The translations under genes were made by a program, and so were the position numbers. This document shows positions 1-12,044 of a DNA stretch of 64,000 bases, one piece after another. Positions within the stretch are counted from its first letter, which is position 1, and each line of letters begins with the position of its first letter. The notes beneath the pieces are model-generated. The model was not told where the DNA came from, searched no databases, and saw only the letters and a program-made list of their open reading frames with translations. Origin of the DNA: Prinsepia uniflora. Taxonomy: Eukaryota > Streptophyta > Magnoliopsida > Rosales > Rosaceae. The DNA lies in contig CM064867.1 in assembly GCA_032719365.1 (NCBI GenBank), positions 58,344,601-58,408,600 on the forward strand, written 5' to 3'.

Positions 1-1726
1 CTAGGATGAAACTCATAGGATGAAAAGAATTGAAAATGGTTGAGAATTGGATAAAAACCGCCTGCACCAGTTTGGTCGATCCTGGCCAATTCGAACCGGT
101 CCGAACCGGGCTAGCGGGAGATTGAAGGAGATGAACAGTACCGGCGCGTGGCTCCCATGCGCAGCCTCTTGGGGCGGCGCGTGTGGGCGCATGGCACGGT
201 TTTGAGGATGGTTCCAACACGACTTTAAAGTATTCGATGTAACGAACATTTTGGCACTAGTTTCGAGTCGATTGGACATCGTCTCGATATGTTTCGGGAT
301 GTCCGAAGGTTTTAGGGCTCGTTTAAAAATAGTTAAAAATTTGGAAAAATTACGGGGCTTTAGTAGAAGCTTAATGAAGTAGTTAGTGACCTTATTATGG
401 GATTTGGACAGGTTCGGGAAAGCCGGTGATAGTGGATTAGCCGGGAATGACGTAAATGGACGAGTATCTAGGCGGCGACCCGAATGGTCTATGAGTGGAC
501 TTTGCTTTCAAACTTATGATGCATGCATAAATGTTTTATATGGTTTCTATATGTGATTTCTATGATTATGGTTATGGGTTTTGCACATATTTCGAGATGT
601 TTACAAAAGCACACGTTTTATGAGATACAGTTTTCTGCTATGGTTTGATCATGGCTTTGATGATTTCATTTTGGTAATTGAAGTATGATTTGATTTCAAT
701 GATTTCTAATGGATTTCGGAAAAATGATTTCGGGCTTGAAGCCCAATTCATAAAAGTGGTTTCGATAAACGTGTTTTCCAGGTTTTGGAAACGGATTTCA
801 GGATGACGATTCTGGATTCAGTTTTGGAACTTGAAGTAGATTTCCGGATTTGGGTTCAGAATGGTTATTCTGGATGCTAGCTTATGGAATGATGGTTTCG
901 GATTCGAATTTGGAAATGGATGATGGATATGATTCTGGATTTGGATTCGGGATGCTGATTTCAGATTCGGCTTGGAATTCGAAATGGTGATTTTGAATTC
1001 GGATTTGGACATGGATTTGGAGTTGGTTTTAAAATGGTTTTTGTATTGGATTTACTATATCTAGTTATTGGGTTTAAAGAGCCGGATATGATTATGACGG
1101 GGGCGGGCCCGGATTGGGTTTAAAGACCCGGATTGAGTTTAAAGACTCTGGAGTTTAAAGACTCGGATAGATCCAGCAGGTTCGATGGTTGAAAACATGT
1201 TTTTAAAACTTAATAATGATGATTTTCAATGATGGTTTTACGATGTTTTGGGAAATGACCCAGATGTTATGGATTTCGATGGTTTTAGACTGAGGCCCGG
1301 GATATGAGAAAAAAGAAATAAGTTCGGTTTTTGTACTTGAATATAGAACGGTTTTATGACATGGATTTTGATATGCATGCATTGGTTTTTAAATGGAGGG
1401 TATAAATGTCTTTTTCTTATAAACAGTTTTCTATACTTATCCTTTATTTTTGTAAACTCACAGTCTTTTGTGTTTTCGCTACCCTCCAGGTTGTCGCGGT
1501 GAGGGCTGTTGGTCGAGAGAGACGGAGACATCACACACGCGATCCACAGTAGAGTCTGCGCGCTTTGGGAAGTCCGAGAGTTTTTGAACGGTTCGGTTAG
1601 AAATCCCTTGTCCGACTTACATGTCACATGGAGGTTGGACGTCGTTTTAGCCTTCGTGTCACGCGTACGTTAGACGGGAGCATGACTTAGCCCTTAATCC
1701 CGGGGGATTGAGGGTGGGTCGTGTCA
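1..1726 (+). repeat. Element A 5' LTR, 3' part only
   Basis: This is the last 1.7 kb of a long terminal repeat whose beginning lies before the window. It aligns closely with 19318-21063, the end of A's 3' LTR, starting at CTAGGATGAAACTCATAGG (here) versus CTAGGACGAAACTCATAGG. It ends in GTGTCA three bases before a tRNA-iMet-type primer site. Inside are the 12-mer CTATGAGTGGAC at 489-500 and its inverted partner GTAAACTCACAG at 1452-1463, both slightly decayed, a palindrome GGGCTTGAAGCCC near 732, repeated GAGTTTAAAGACTC motifs at 1090-1170, and a TATAAATG at 1401. No protein domain is encoded. The open frames here are low-complexity readings of the GATTTGGATTCGG-like repeats. Confidence 0.88.
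1401..1408 (+). promoter_or_regulatory. Candidate LTR TATA box
   Basis: The sequence TATAAATG follows GGAGGG about 320 bp before the LTR end. The same context occurs at 20740 in A's 3' LTR and as TATAAATA at 41488 in element D. In S2 and S3 it is GGAGGGCATAAATGTC. Position and conservation fit a core promoter, but no transcript evidence is available. Confidence 0.4.
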
Positions 1727-2167
1727 AATTGGTATCAGAGTAGGATTTGTACGCTCTGCGCGAAGTTTGGCTCCTAGAGTTGTTGGTTCGTCGACTTGGG
1801 TGTTGCGAGATTACTTTGGATGTGATGTCTCTACGTGGAACACCCCGTCATCAACCTGGACGCGATAGTGACAGTACGTTGGTTAGTGGTTAGTTAGTGG
1901 CAGTTGTTAGTGCCAGGGTGATAGTCGCTCGATACGCGGTGTGAGATATGACGTATGTCGGATTAGGGCCGGAGTAGTTAGCGTGTTTGACGCTGGATAT
2001 GCTCGATGGTTGAAGATATGCTCGATGGTTGAACCATAGGGTCGGATGTATGCCAGCGTGGTGAATCGGGATGGTAGCAAGTGAGCTACAATTACGAGTA
2101 GGTTGGTCGACTGAGGGTCGTCTGGTCGGTATATGGAGCCCGAAAGTAACCTATTGAGTTGGTGGTA
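1727..2167 (+). mobile_element. Element A internal region, first segment
   Basis: This is non-coding internal sequence following the primer site. Part of it resembles the reverse complement of 13570-13660 inside element B, so it belongs to a family internal region rather than to unique DNA. A direct duplication of GATATGCTCGATGGTTGAA lies at about 1994-2032. The segment is interrupted by solo LTR S1 after TGGTA at 2163-2167. Confidence 0.75.
1730..1740 (+). other. Primer binding site of element A
   Basis: TGGTATCAGAG is the usual complement of the 3' end of plant initiator-methionine tRNA. It lies three bases (AAT) after the LTR end. The same 3-base spacing is seen at 52567 (element C) and, with one mismatch, at 43226 (element H). 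This fixes the LTR end and the plus orientation of A. Confidence 0.85.
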
Positions 2168-5100
2168 TGACAGGACCTGACCCAAATCCCTCGGGATTAG
2201 CGTGGGACATACCTACTCCCTTCTGACATGAAGTGTTAGACCAGGGATATTTCCGTCTTTTGCCCAACCGGGGCTATTAGAGTACGTCAGGATCCGAAGG
2301 AGGAATACGATGTCTCGTCTCTGCTACAGCCACATCCACGATCAACCTGAAGGGCATTCAAAACAGAAAAGGTTGTGAGTGGACAAAACAAATATTTTAT
2401 TAAAACATTTCATAAAAGACCTTTATGCCCTTCATTAAAAACATATGCATGCATTTGAAAACCATTTCTAGGGTTCATGTCTGGTTCCCATAAACCGACA
2501 TGAACCATCAAACCATTGGGCCTTAGCCCGAAATCCGTCAATCAAATACCTGGGACCTCCGCCCAAACCAAAACACGTGGGAACTCGTCCCAAAACCACC
2601 TCATAAGGGTCTCAGCCCAAAACCAATACGCGTGGGTCACAGCCCAACGCCATCTCAGTGAAATCAGACACACATATACATATATACATATATAACCCAT
2701 CCTAGGCACTTCCGGAGAAGATGCCATCTCGGGGCACACAGCCCCTAGGGAACACATCCCCGATATAGTCACGATGTCATCTTTATACTAGTGTGCACAC
2801 TACTCGGGGTCTCACTCCGAATCTTCTCCCAGGAATCTCCATCTAGGAGGCTCAATCACTGGATCTAGTCCGAGCTCTCTCTCCGGATCTAATCCACATA
2901 TCTCTCAGGAATCTGGTCTGGGACCACAACATAAGTAACCTCCACTCCTGGAACGGGATCTCTATGGGGATACCCACTCTAGTCTGTGGAACGTGACTCT
3001 CCATGTCGACGTTGGAGGAGACCAATCAATAATCTTGTAAGGCGGGAATATACATACTCGTATACAAAACCACAAAAACTGGACTCACGCCCGATAACAT
3101 AAAGCAACTGGGCCTCCAGCCCGAACATACGACTCAACAGGGCCTCGAGCCCGAACTCGTAAATCAACTGGGCATCGAGCCCGATATCTCAGGGTCAGTC
3201 ACGATCCCGATCATCGCGATGTGTGCAACCATCAATCCAGAACCGCTCTCAATCCTGGTATGTCGCCGTGAACATATCACTGCCGCGACCATCTCGAGAC
3301 CATGGTGCACACGTCGCCGATCGATTCTCTAAACCGTCAGCACTCCGAAGTCGAGCCTCCATTGGCTGCTCGACAACGGGACGTGCATCGTGACCTCTCC
3401 AGAAGTAACGCATCCCAATCCGGAGGCTAGCGTCACGTCGTTCGTCGCCGTGCACACAACACCCGTCGTGACTACGACTCATACCTACGGGTCATCAATA
3501 AGGCCTCATGCCCGAGTCAAACCAAATCTAAATGGGTCTCATGCCCGAATGCCCGAATAATCAAGACCATTTCATTAAAAGCCAAAACCTCGAAGTACGT
3601 GCCCATACGGAAACACACACCAAAATGCACTCAAGTCATCACAAAACACATATTAAAACATATATAAAACATTTATGCATGCATCGATTTCAGAAATAAA
3701 GTCCACTCACAGACCGTCCGCGCTATTGCCTTGATATGCGCGCCGTACGCCTTTCCGGGTCAACCATCATCTCCGGGATTCCCAAACCTGTCCAAATCAC
3801 TTTAGAGGGATACTAACTAGTTAATTAACCTCTCACTAAAGCCCCTTAATTTTCCGGGATTTTTAACTATTTTTAAACGAGCACCGAAACCATCGGACAG
3901 CCCGAACTATATCGAGACGATATCCGATCGACTCGAAACTAGTCCCAAAATGTTCGTTACATCGAATAGATGATTTGACATGTTGGAACCATCCTTAAAT
4001 TCTCCCCCATGCGCCCACACGCGCCGCCTGAAGTGGCTATGCGTGGGCCTCACGCGCCGCCTGAAGTGGCTGCGCGTGGGCCTCACGCACCTGCTACAGT
4101 GCCCGTCTTCAACCTTCAGCCGACTAGTCCGACCAGCCGATTCGGTCTTTTCCTGCAACTTGGACCGGCGTGACCGGTCCAGGTCCATAACCGGTCAAAT
4201 ATTCACCGTTTCTTCCTCTAATCGATCCTAATCTTCATTATTTAATCCTAGGAACCTAACCCAATTAACAAAAGCCCCTAAAACCCACGAAAACAGCCCG
4301 GTCCAATTTTTGGTCTCCTCGGTTCAAAAACCCAAAACTCCCCCCAGGCTTCCTCGACATCCAAAAAATCCCAAAACCTTCCTATTGACCTCCTACCAAT
4401 CTAATTAGTTCAAGACAATCACCCAAATCGGCCCATAATACACGAAATGGAAATTGGATCGAAAAATTGTTAAACCGATACCTGCACGGGTTTTTCTCTT
4501 CCGCCGTGCACGACGGTGCTGCTTGGGCTAGCCACCATTTCTAGTCGGTCCTCTTCATCTCTTTGTCCCCTCAGTTAAGCTCACAGGTCAAGGGTTTGGG
4601 TTTTTGGGTGAGAAATGGTGATCGGGTTGGTTTGGGAAAAATGGGAGAAAATGGATGAACGGGGAAGGGGTTTGATGCATGAATGAAAATGATGGGGAAT
4701 GGATGAGAAAAAGGTGGGGCCCACTAAAGTCCAAACAAGCTCCCGTCTCGAAAAACGTGCAATAGTACGTTCGAAGTTCTGTGAACTGTAACTTCGCCGT
4801 CGAACGTCCGAATTCGACGTGCCGCTTATCTACGGATTCGTATCGTCATGTTCTACGTCACGATACTCGGTCCTCGGTCATCAGACCTTCGGGTCAAAAG
4901 TCAACGGTTGGCCCATTTCGCCCAAATTACCAAAACGCCCCCGATCTTCCGATCGTCGCAACTTCTTCCACGAATGTCAGAATTGAGCGTGCCACCTATC
5001 TATGAACTCATGACGTCCCGAACTACGTCACGGTCATCGGTCAAAGTCTATTTGACCGTCCGAACGAAAAGTCAATGTTTTGCCCATTCCAAGGGCAAAA

Positions 5101-5209
5101 TCGTCATTTTACACTGAACGTCCGATAATCCTCGTCTAATCTCCGATTAGCCTTGCTAATCCGTCATTAATTATTAATTAATCCTGCTAATTCGAGACGG
5201 GTCGTTACA
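2168..5209 (-). mobile_element. Solo LTR S1 (minus orientation), 3042 bp
   Basis: The segment begins TGACAGGACC and ends GGGTCGTTACA, the reverse complement of the family LTR ends. It is flanked on both sides by TGGTA (2163-2167 and 5210-5214), an exact 5-bp target duplication. No internal region, primer site or polypurine tract is attached, so this is a solo LTR left by recombination between two LTRs. The inverted 12-mer pair is at 2373-2384 and 3701-3712. A palindrome array with units such as GGGCCTCGAGCCC occupies about 2550-3200. The element interrupts the internal region of A. Confidence 0.93.
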
Positions 5210-5220
5210 TGGTATATGTG
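5210..5220 (+). mobile_element. Element A internal sliver between S1 and B
   Basis: Eleven bases of A's internal sequence remain here. They hold the second copy of the S1 target duplication (TGGTA) and the first copy of the B target duplication (ATGTG, 5216-5220). The sequence resumes at 14901 with GGCCGAGGAGG. Confidence 0.8.
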
Positions 5221-8198
5221 TGACACGACCCACCCTTAATCCCCCGGGATTAAGGGCTAAATCCTGCTCCCGTCTAACTTACGCATCACACGAAGGTTAA
5301 ACCAACGTCCAACCTCCATGTGACACATAATTCGGGAAAGGGATTCTCGACTTGACCGTCCTAAAGATATTCGGACTTCCCAGAGTGCACAGAATCTACT
5401 GTGGATCGCGGGTGTGATGTCTCCATCTCTCTCGACCAACAGCCCGCACCGCAACAACCTAGAGGGTATCGAAAACACGAAGAGACTGTGAGTGGACAAA
5501 AATAAGGTATAAGTTTAAAAATAGTTCATAAAACAAGAACATTTATACCCTCCAACTAAAAACCAATGCATGCATATCAAATTCATGTCATGAAACCATT
5601 CATATCAAAACCATCAATGAAAACCATTTGAAAACCCTAATCAAATCCACTATTCTAATCCAGGCCTCAGCCTCAAATCACAAGTCCATCTCAAATACGG
5701 GAACTCAGTCCCAAAACTCATCAAATCCAATCATCCGGGCCACTACCCAAAACATTCTGAAAACCAGTGAAAAACCAGTGAAAACAACAATCATGCGAGT
5801 TTGCTGGATCTTAAGTGCGCCGGAGTCTTTAAACTCAAAACCATGTGCAATATTAGGCCTTCCTGGGATATCAACGAGTCTTTAAACTCAAAACACAATC
5901 ACAGGCCTCGGGGGGTATCATAACCGAGTCTTTAAACTCAAAACATATACCGAGTCTTTAAACTCAAAACATATCAATCCAGGGCCCTCCCCCCGTCAAT
6001 CAATCCGAGTCTTTAAACTCAAAACCAGATCCAGTGGGTTTTTATCTTTTTTCGGGTCTTTAAACCCAAAACCATTTTTCAAGCAACCATGAAAACCATG
6101 TAAAATCCTCATCCAAATTCGCAACAATGATTCCATAAGCCGGCATCCGGAACCACTGTCCCGAGCCCAAATCCAGACTTCCCCTTTCCAAATCTCGAAA
6201 ACCAAATCCGAAATCTCAATCACATGAATAGGGCTCCAAGCCCGAAATTACTTTTCCGAAATCCATTTCAAATCATCGAAATCAAATCCGGAAATCAAAT
6301 CATCAAAATCATGCTCAAATCACAAGATCGTTCGAAATCTCGTAAAACGTGAAATTCTGTAAATACGTCGAAAATTGTGCAAAATCGTAAACCATCAAGA
6401 CCATAAATCAAATCATAGAATCAAGTATAGAAAACATATAAAAAACATATATGCATGCATCATAAATTTGAAAGCAAAGTCCACACACAGATCATTTTCG
6501 CCGCTGCCTCGATACACGCGCACTTACTCCGTTTCCGACCGATCCACTATCCTCGGCTTTCCCGAACCTGTCCAAACCCCATAATAAGGTCACTAACTAC
6601 TTCACTATGATCATACTAAAGCCTCGTATTTTACCCGAATTTTTAACTATTTTTAATCGAGCCCTAAAACCTTCGGACATCCCGAAAACTATCGGGACGA
6701 TATCCGATTGACTCAAAACTGGTGCCAAAATGTTCGTTACATCGAATACTTTAAAAGTCGTGCTGGAAACTTCCCCAAAAGGGGCTCCACACTCCCTCAC
6801 GAGCCGACCAAAGGAGCTGCGCGTGGGAGCCACGCACCAAGTCACTGTTCATTGTCTTCTAGCTTAGGCGACCGGTTCAGACCGGTTCAGCAGGCCAGCC
6901 GGTTCAACTGAATCGGTGTGGGCGGTTCAGCATCGATTTCCATCCAATTGGAAACTGATTTTAATCCTTTTCATTGCTACATGTCTGTCTCAGTCTTTGC
7001 CATTAATTAGAACCTAAAACCGTGAGTTTAAACCCAAGAAATTACCTTTTTAATTCCAAAAGTTGAACCGGCCATGTTCCCCCGTCTTGTTCTTCCAATT
7101 CCGGCCACCTCCCGTCATGGGTTCAAGCCCACACACTTCCTTTTAACCTCCAATCCTTATTCCAATCAACCAAATCATCCATTAATCCATGAAACACAAT
7201 CTACCATTTTTGTAGTCAAAGTTCAATTTCCATGGAAATATTATTTACCTTTCCTTTCAAGCTTCACTTTACATCCAGGGAGCTCGTTTCAACCTCCCAA
7301 TTAATTCCTATTCAAGGACCATAAGCTAACGGTCACGTTTGCAGGTGATAGAGGCACTGGTTCCTCACGGTTCGCGTCTCCCCTGTTTTTCACGGCGTCG
7401 TGGCCACCGTCCACGACGACCCTTCACCAAGGCACCATCCTACTCTTCATCATCCACATTCTCATCCTCCTTCACACCTCACTAGAAAATCCTAAAGATT
7501 TGAAGAATTGGGTGGGAGGATTCTCATGGTCTCCTCTGTTTTCTCACTTCAAACTCGTGCAACCATAATTTTAAACCGTGAAAACATTGTGGAACTGTGG
7601 GGGACCTTCTATGACCATCCAGAGAGGGACAGGTGTCCAAACACTGGTGGTCGCTGCATCCCAAAATTTCCAAGTGTCCCAATTCTACTAGGCATAGATC
7701 CCTAAGCCATCAGATGACCAAAATGCCCTTGAATGACAAAATTACCATTTTGCCCCTCGTAGTTTTAGACCAAAACCTCGAACCTATCAGCGTCCGGTGA
7801 TAGCGTGCCGCCTTTAGTTGTACTCAGGGGATCGAGACCTACCTAACGGTCCTCGAGTTACGTAAAAAGTCCATGTCGTCTGAAAAGTCAACAAATTGTC
7901 CCTTTTCAACCAAATTACCACATTACCCTCGAACTTCCGAACATCATAACTTTTTCCTCCGATGTCGGAATCGGTCATGCCACCTGTCTATGAACTCGTG
8001 ACGTCCCAAACTACGTCACGGTCATTGGTCAAAGTCCATTTGACCGACCGAATGAAAAGTCAATATTTTGCCCATTCCCAAGGGCAAAATCGTCATTTTG
8101 CACTGTCCGTCCGAACACATCCAACTAATCACCGATTAACTTCACTAATTTGCCATTAACAACTAATCTAATCCTGATTTTCAGGACGGGTTGTTAAA
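5221..8198 (-). repeat. Element B 3' LTR
   Basis: The LTR runs from TGACACGACCC to a decayed end, GTTAAAA instead of GTTACA. Reading the minus strand, it follows the polypurine tract and so is the 3' LTR. Its last 1.2 kb (6981-8198) is nearly repeated at 13670-14895. The inverted 12-mers are at 5486-5497 and 6479-6490, with one change in the second. Repeats of GAGTCTTTAAACTC occur at 5820-6025, with one GGGTCTTTAAACCC variant near 6055. The 230-bp-plus open frames in it are interrupted in the sister copy and are not taken as genes. Confidence 0.88.
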
Positions 8199-8216
8199 AT
8201 CTACCCCCCTTAAAGA
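8199..8216 (-). other. Polypurine tract of element B
   Basis: On the minus strand this reads as an AAGGGGGG purine run directly before the 3' LTR. It is preceded by GAATTTCGAGGACGAAATT, a motif seen before the 3' LTRs of A, C, D and F. It primes plus-strand DNA synthesis in LTR elements. Confidence 0.75.
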
Positions 8217-8886
8217 ATTTCGTCCTCGAAATTCCAAATCTCGCACTTCTGTAACCAACTGGGGGAAATCCAATTGATCTCATACCTGAGTCTCCTACCC
8301 GGTGTCTAACACCTGCGACTTTAGTTTATCATGACAATTTCCAGACTGTCACCACATCTCTGCCAAGCAAGTCAATTCAACTAATCTTCCAATTCATCTC
8401 GTAATCCATTCATTTTGTCCGGGTCAACTTTGTTCAACTCGTATTGTGGTACCTCGCACAGCACGTCATCCGACACTCAAGGGCTCAACTAACACTTGGT
8501 TGTAACACACGACCACCAAGCATAGCAATCTCGACTCAATCTCGAGTCGTACTTACCTCGTACCAATGTCCCAGTACCTCATACGAATCTACCGTCAACA
8601 ACCACAAATTTCAAGTACTCTCATTTACAAGACAGTATCTACTGGCCTCAGCACGCCAATGCATCAAAATTCGTACAATGGTCCAAACTACTTCGAGCAG
8701 GGATCCGCACCGATCTCATCGGAGTCACAATATATTCGTTTATTCTCTTAACCAATCGTTTCACATGTGGTTCCACTAACCACCAACACAGTTCATCTGT
8801 GGGCACCCCAACCCTGACCCACACTGCCTGTCTGCAATTGGATCCTATCACAAACCTGGTTAACCGGGCTCACACATCACAATATC
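8217..8886 (-). mobile_element. Element B internal region, 3' segment
   Basis: This is non-coding sequence homologous, in inverted orientation, to the end of A's internal region (about 17450-18110) and of D's (about 38080-38590), for example the GGTAGGAGACCC motif. No domain is seen. It ends at ATATC, the first copy of the S2 target duplication (8882-8886). Confidence 0.75.
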
Positions 8887-11800
8887 TGTGACGACCCGTC
8901 CCAAATTAACGGGATTAATTAAGGATTAATGACGGATTAGCTAGACTAATCGGAGACTAGACGAGGATTAGCGGACGTTCGGGCGAAATGACGATTTTGC
9001 CCCTAGAATGGATAAATCGTTGACTTTTCGTTCAGGTGGTCAAATGGACTTTGGCCAATGACTGTGACGTATTTCGTGATGCCACGAGTTTATAGGTAGG
9101 TGGCACGCTCGATTCCGACGTTCGAGGAGGAAGTTATGATGTTCGGAAGTTCGAGGGCATTTTGGTAATTTGGGCCAAATGTTGACTTTTGACCCAGAAT
9201 GTTCGATGGCTGTGGGCTGAGGACCGTTACGTAGATCGAGACGATACGAATCCGTAGACAGGCGGCAAGTCGAATTCGAACGTTCGACGGCGAAGTTACG
9301 GTTCACGGATGTTCCAGGGAACTCTTTACGGCGACACGTTTTACGAAACAAAAAGGGAAGTTTTGTCTTTTGTGGGCCCAGTTACTTTTCAGCAACCAAT
9401 GGATGAGTGACAAGTGTCACCCATCCACTGGCTACCATTTCCCATTCATGCATCTCCCATTCATCCACATCGATCATTTTCTTCATTTCCTCCAACCAAA
9501 CCCGACCACCATTTCAGTCCAACCCAAACCCTTTACCCTATAACCCATTTGTGAGAGACCAGAGTGTGAGAGGTGGACCTGTGGAAGGTGGTGGCCGGCT
9601 GGAATCCACGCCGCCGTGGACGGCGGCCTTGAACCCGAGAAGTGCACGGTTAGGCCCAATTTTCCCATATTTTCGATTCTTGCTTTATGGCCGGTTTTGG
9701 GTGATTGGGTTGAGGTTATTAGGTTGATAGGGGGTTGTTAAGAAGCTTTTAAGGGCGGTTCACGGCGGAGGAGGCCTGGAGGGTGGCCGGGAAAATATTG
9801 GTCGTGAGGCCCTATGTTCATGGGTAGGTTTTGAATGGTCTGGATTAATTTGGTTAATTGGAATGGGTAGAAAACATTAAAATAGGATTTTTAGAATTGA
9901 AATGAGACAAAACGGACGAAAAATAAGGGAGAAGGAGGCCTGGACCGGTCACGCCGGTCCAGTTACAGGAAACGGACCGGACCGGCAGGTCTGAACAGGC
10001 CGTCGCAGGGAAGAAGATGCACTGTGCAGTGGCGCGTGAGGCCCACGCACAGTGCAATTCGAGGGTGCGTATAGGCGCGTGAGGAATAATTTTAGGGTGG
10101 TTCCAACATGTGAAATCATCTATTCGATGTAACGAACATTTTGGGACTGGTTTCGTGTCAATCGGACATCGTTTCAATATAGTTCGGGACGTCCGAAGGT
10201 TTATCTTCGCGTTTAAAAATAGTTAGAAAATCGAAAAAATTACGGGACTTTAGTGCGGGGTTATTTAGGTAGTTAGTAACCCTCTAAATTAATTTGGACA
10301 GGTTCGAGAATCCCGGAGGCGACGTTTGACCCGGGAAACGATTATGGCACGCGTATCGAGGCGCGGCTTCGGACGGTCTGTGAGTGGACCTTTCTTTCGA
10401 ACTTGATGCATGCATAAATATTTTGTAAGTGTTTTAATGTATGTTTTGTGATGTCATGAGTGCATTTGATTGTGGTAGCTTAGGATCGACATATTTACAC
10501 ATTTTTCGAGGTTTTCGGCTTTATGTCGTACCTTTGCGTACTGCGTTTTCAATGAGGGTTTAATGAATTGGTTTTGGATTTAAAAATATGAAATCGGGCA
10601 CGATACCCATTTGATTTACAACTCTCGGAATTGGAGTCCATTTGATTTGACGAGGAATCGGACCGAGGGTCCATTTGAGCTATACGATCGGACCGAGGGT
10701 CCATTTGGTTTACAATTCGGGTTTGAGGCCCAGTTAGTGGTACTATTGGGCTTGATGCCCCGTTGATTTATGATATCGGGCCTGAGACCCATTTGGTTGA
10801 GATATCAGGCTTAAGGCCCCGTTGGTTGTGAAATCGGACGTGAGGTCCTGTTGGTTTTGGTTTCGGGCTTAGGGCCCAGTTAGCTGTGGTATCAGGCATA
10901 AGGCCCTATTGAATGTAACATCGGGCTTGAGTCCCAGTTCGATTTATGAAATGAGAATTCGGGCATGAGACCCAGTTGAACTGTGGATTTAGGCCGAGGC
11001 CTGTGAAATGGATTTGAATCGGATTCGAGGAATCCTGTTAAAATGAATCGGGTTTGAGACCCAATTGAAAAGTGACTTGAGAAAGAAAGAAAAGAGTATT
11101 TGAAAATGTGATTGAACCCTCCATGATTTATATGGTCTCCTCCAGTGTCGACCTGGAGAGTCACGATCGACAGACCAGAGTGGGTATCCCCATAGGGATC
11201 CCGTTCCAGGAGTGGTGGCTACTTATTATGTTGTGGTCCCGGACCAGATTCCGGAGAGATATGTGGACTAGATCCAGAGAGAGAGCTCGGACTAGATCCA
11301 GAGATTGAGCCTCCCACATGGAGATTGGGAGAAGACTCGGAGTGAGGCCCCGAGTAATGTGCACACTAGATAGAGATGATTGATATCGTGACTATATCGG
11401 GGATGTGTTCCCTAGGGGCTGTGTGCCCCGAGTTGGCATCTTCTCGGATGTGCCGCGGATGGGTTATACGTATGACGGTACGTATGAGATTTTATGGAAA
11501 ATTGATTTGGGGCGGAGACCCCGTTTGTGATATTTTAAGAATGGTTTTGGGCTGAGACCCACGTGACGTGATTTGGGCTGAATCCCTAGTGATTTGACCT
11601 ACGGGTTTGAGTTATGATTTCGGGTCGAGGACCCAAATGAATTTATGAATTTATGGGTCATGACGGTTTATGGGAACCGGGCATGAACCCTTGAAAGGTT
11701 TTGATATGTTTGATAAATAATTTTATGAACGTTTTGATAAACGATTTTTGAATGCATGCATATGCTTTTATGGAGGGCATAAATGTCTTTAAGCGAAAAT

Positions 11801-12044
11801 GTGTTTTTAATGAAATGTTTAAATTGTCCACTCACAGTTTTCGTGTTTTAATGCCCTTCAGGTTGATCGCGGATGCGGGCTGTAGCAGATACGAGACATA
11901 ACTCCCCTCCTCCTACGATCCTGATGCACTCTGATAGCCCCGGCGAGGGCAGAGATGGAATTTTCCCTGGTCTGACATGTGGTGTCAGACGGGATCAGGC
12001 GGGTCCCACGTTAATCCAGGGGGGATTTGGGACCGGACCTGACA
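8887..12044 (+). mobile_element. Solo LTR S2 (plus), 3158 bp
   Basis: The segment begins TGTGACGACCCGTCC and ends GGACCTGACA. ATATC flanks it at 8882-8886 and 12045-12049, an exact target duplication, and no internal region is attached. The inverted 12-mers are perfect at 10378-10389 and 11826-11837. Between them lies the best 30-bp palindrome array in the window (10596-10970). A 28-bp near-perfect palindrome is at 9400-9427. The sequence around 11105-11470 is partly shared with 2740-3010 in S1 in inverted orientation. No coding domain is present. Confidence 0.93.
10596..10975 (+). repeat. 30-bp-period array of 13-bp palindromes in S2
   Basis: Palindromic cores start near 10596, 10627, 10660, 10690, 10719, 10748, 10778, 10807, 10836, 10865, 10894, 10923 and 10960, so the spacing is 29-33 bp through twelve units. 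The arms vary together: GGACC/GGTCC at 10660 and 10690, GGAC/GTCC at 10836, GGGC/GCCC at 10748 and 10865. Intervening bases are T- and A-rich (CATTTGATTTA-like). Confidence 0.85.

Noticed and set aside
1730..1740. tRNA gene fragment
   Set aside because: Only the 11-13 bases complementary to the tRNA 3' end occur, each time beside an LTR. This is a primer site, not a gene.
10596..10975. CRISPR-like array, because repeats are spaced at about 30 bp
   Set aside because: The repeats are 13-bp palindromes separated by related AT-rich sequence in plant LTRs. There are no long identical repeats, unique spacers or associated genes.
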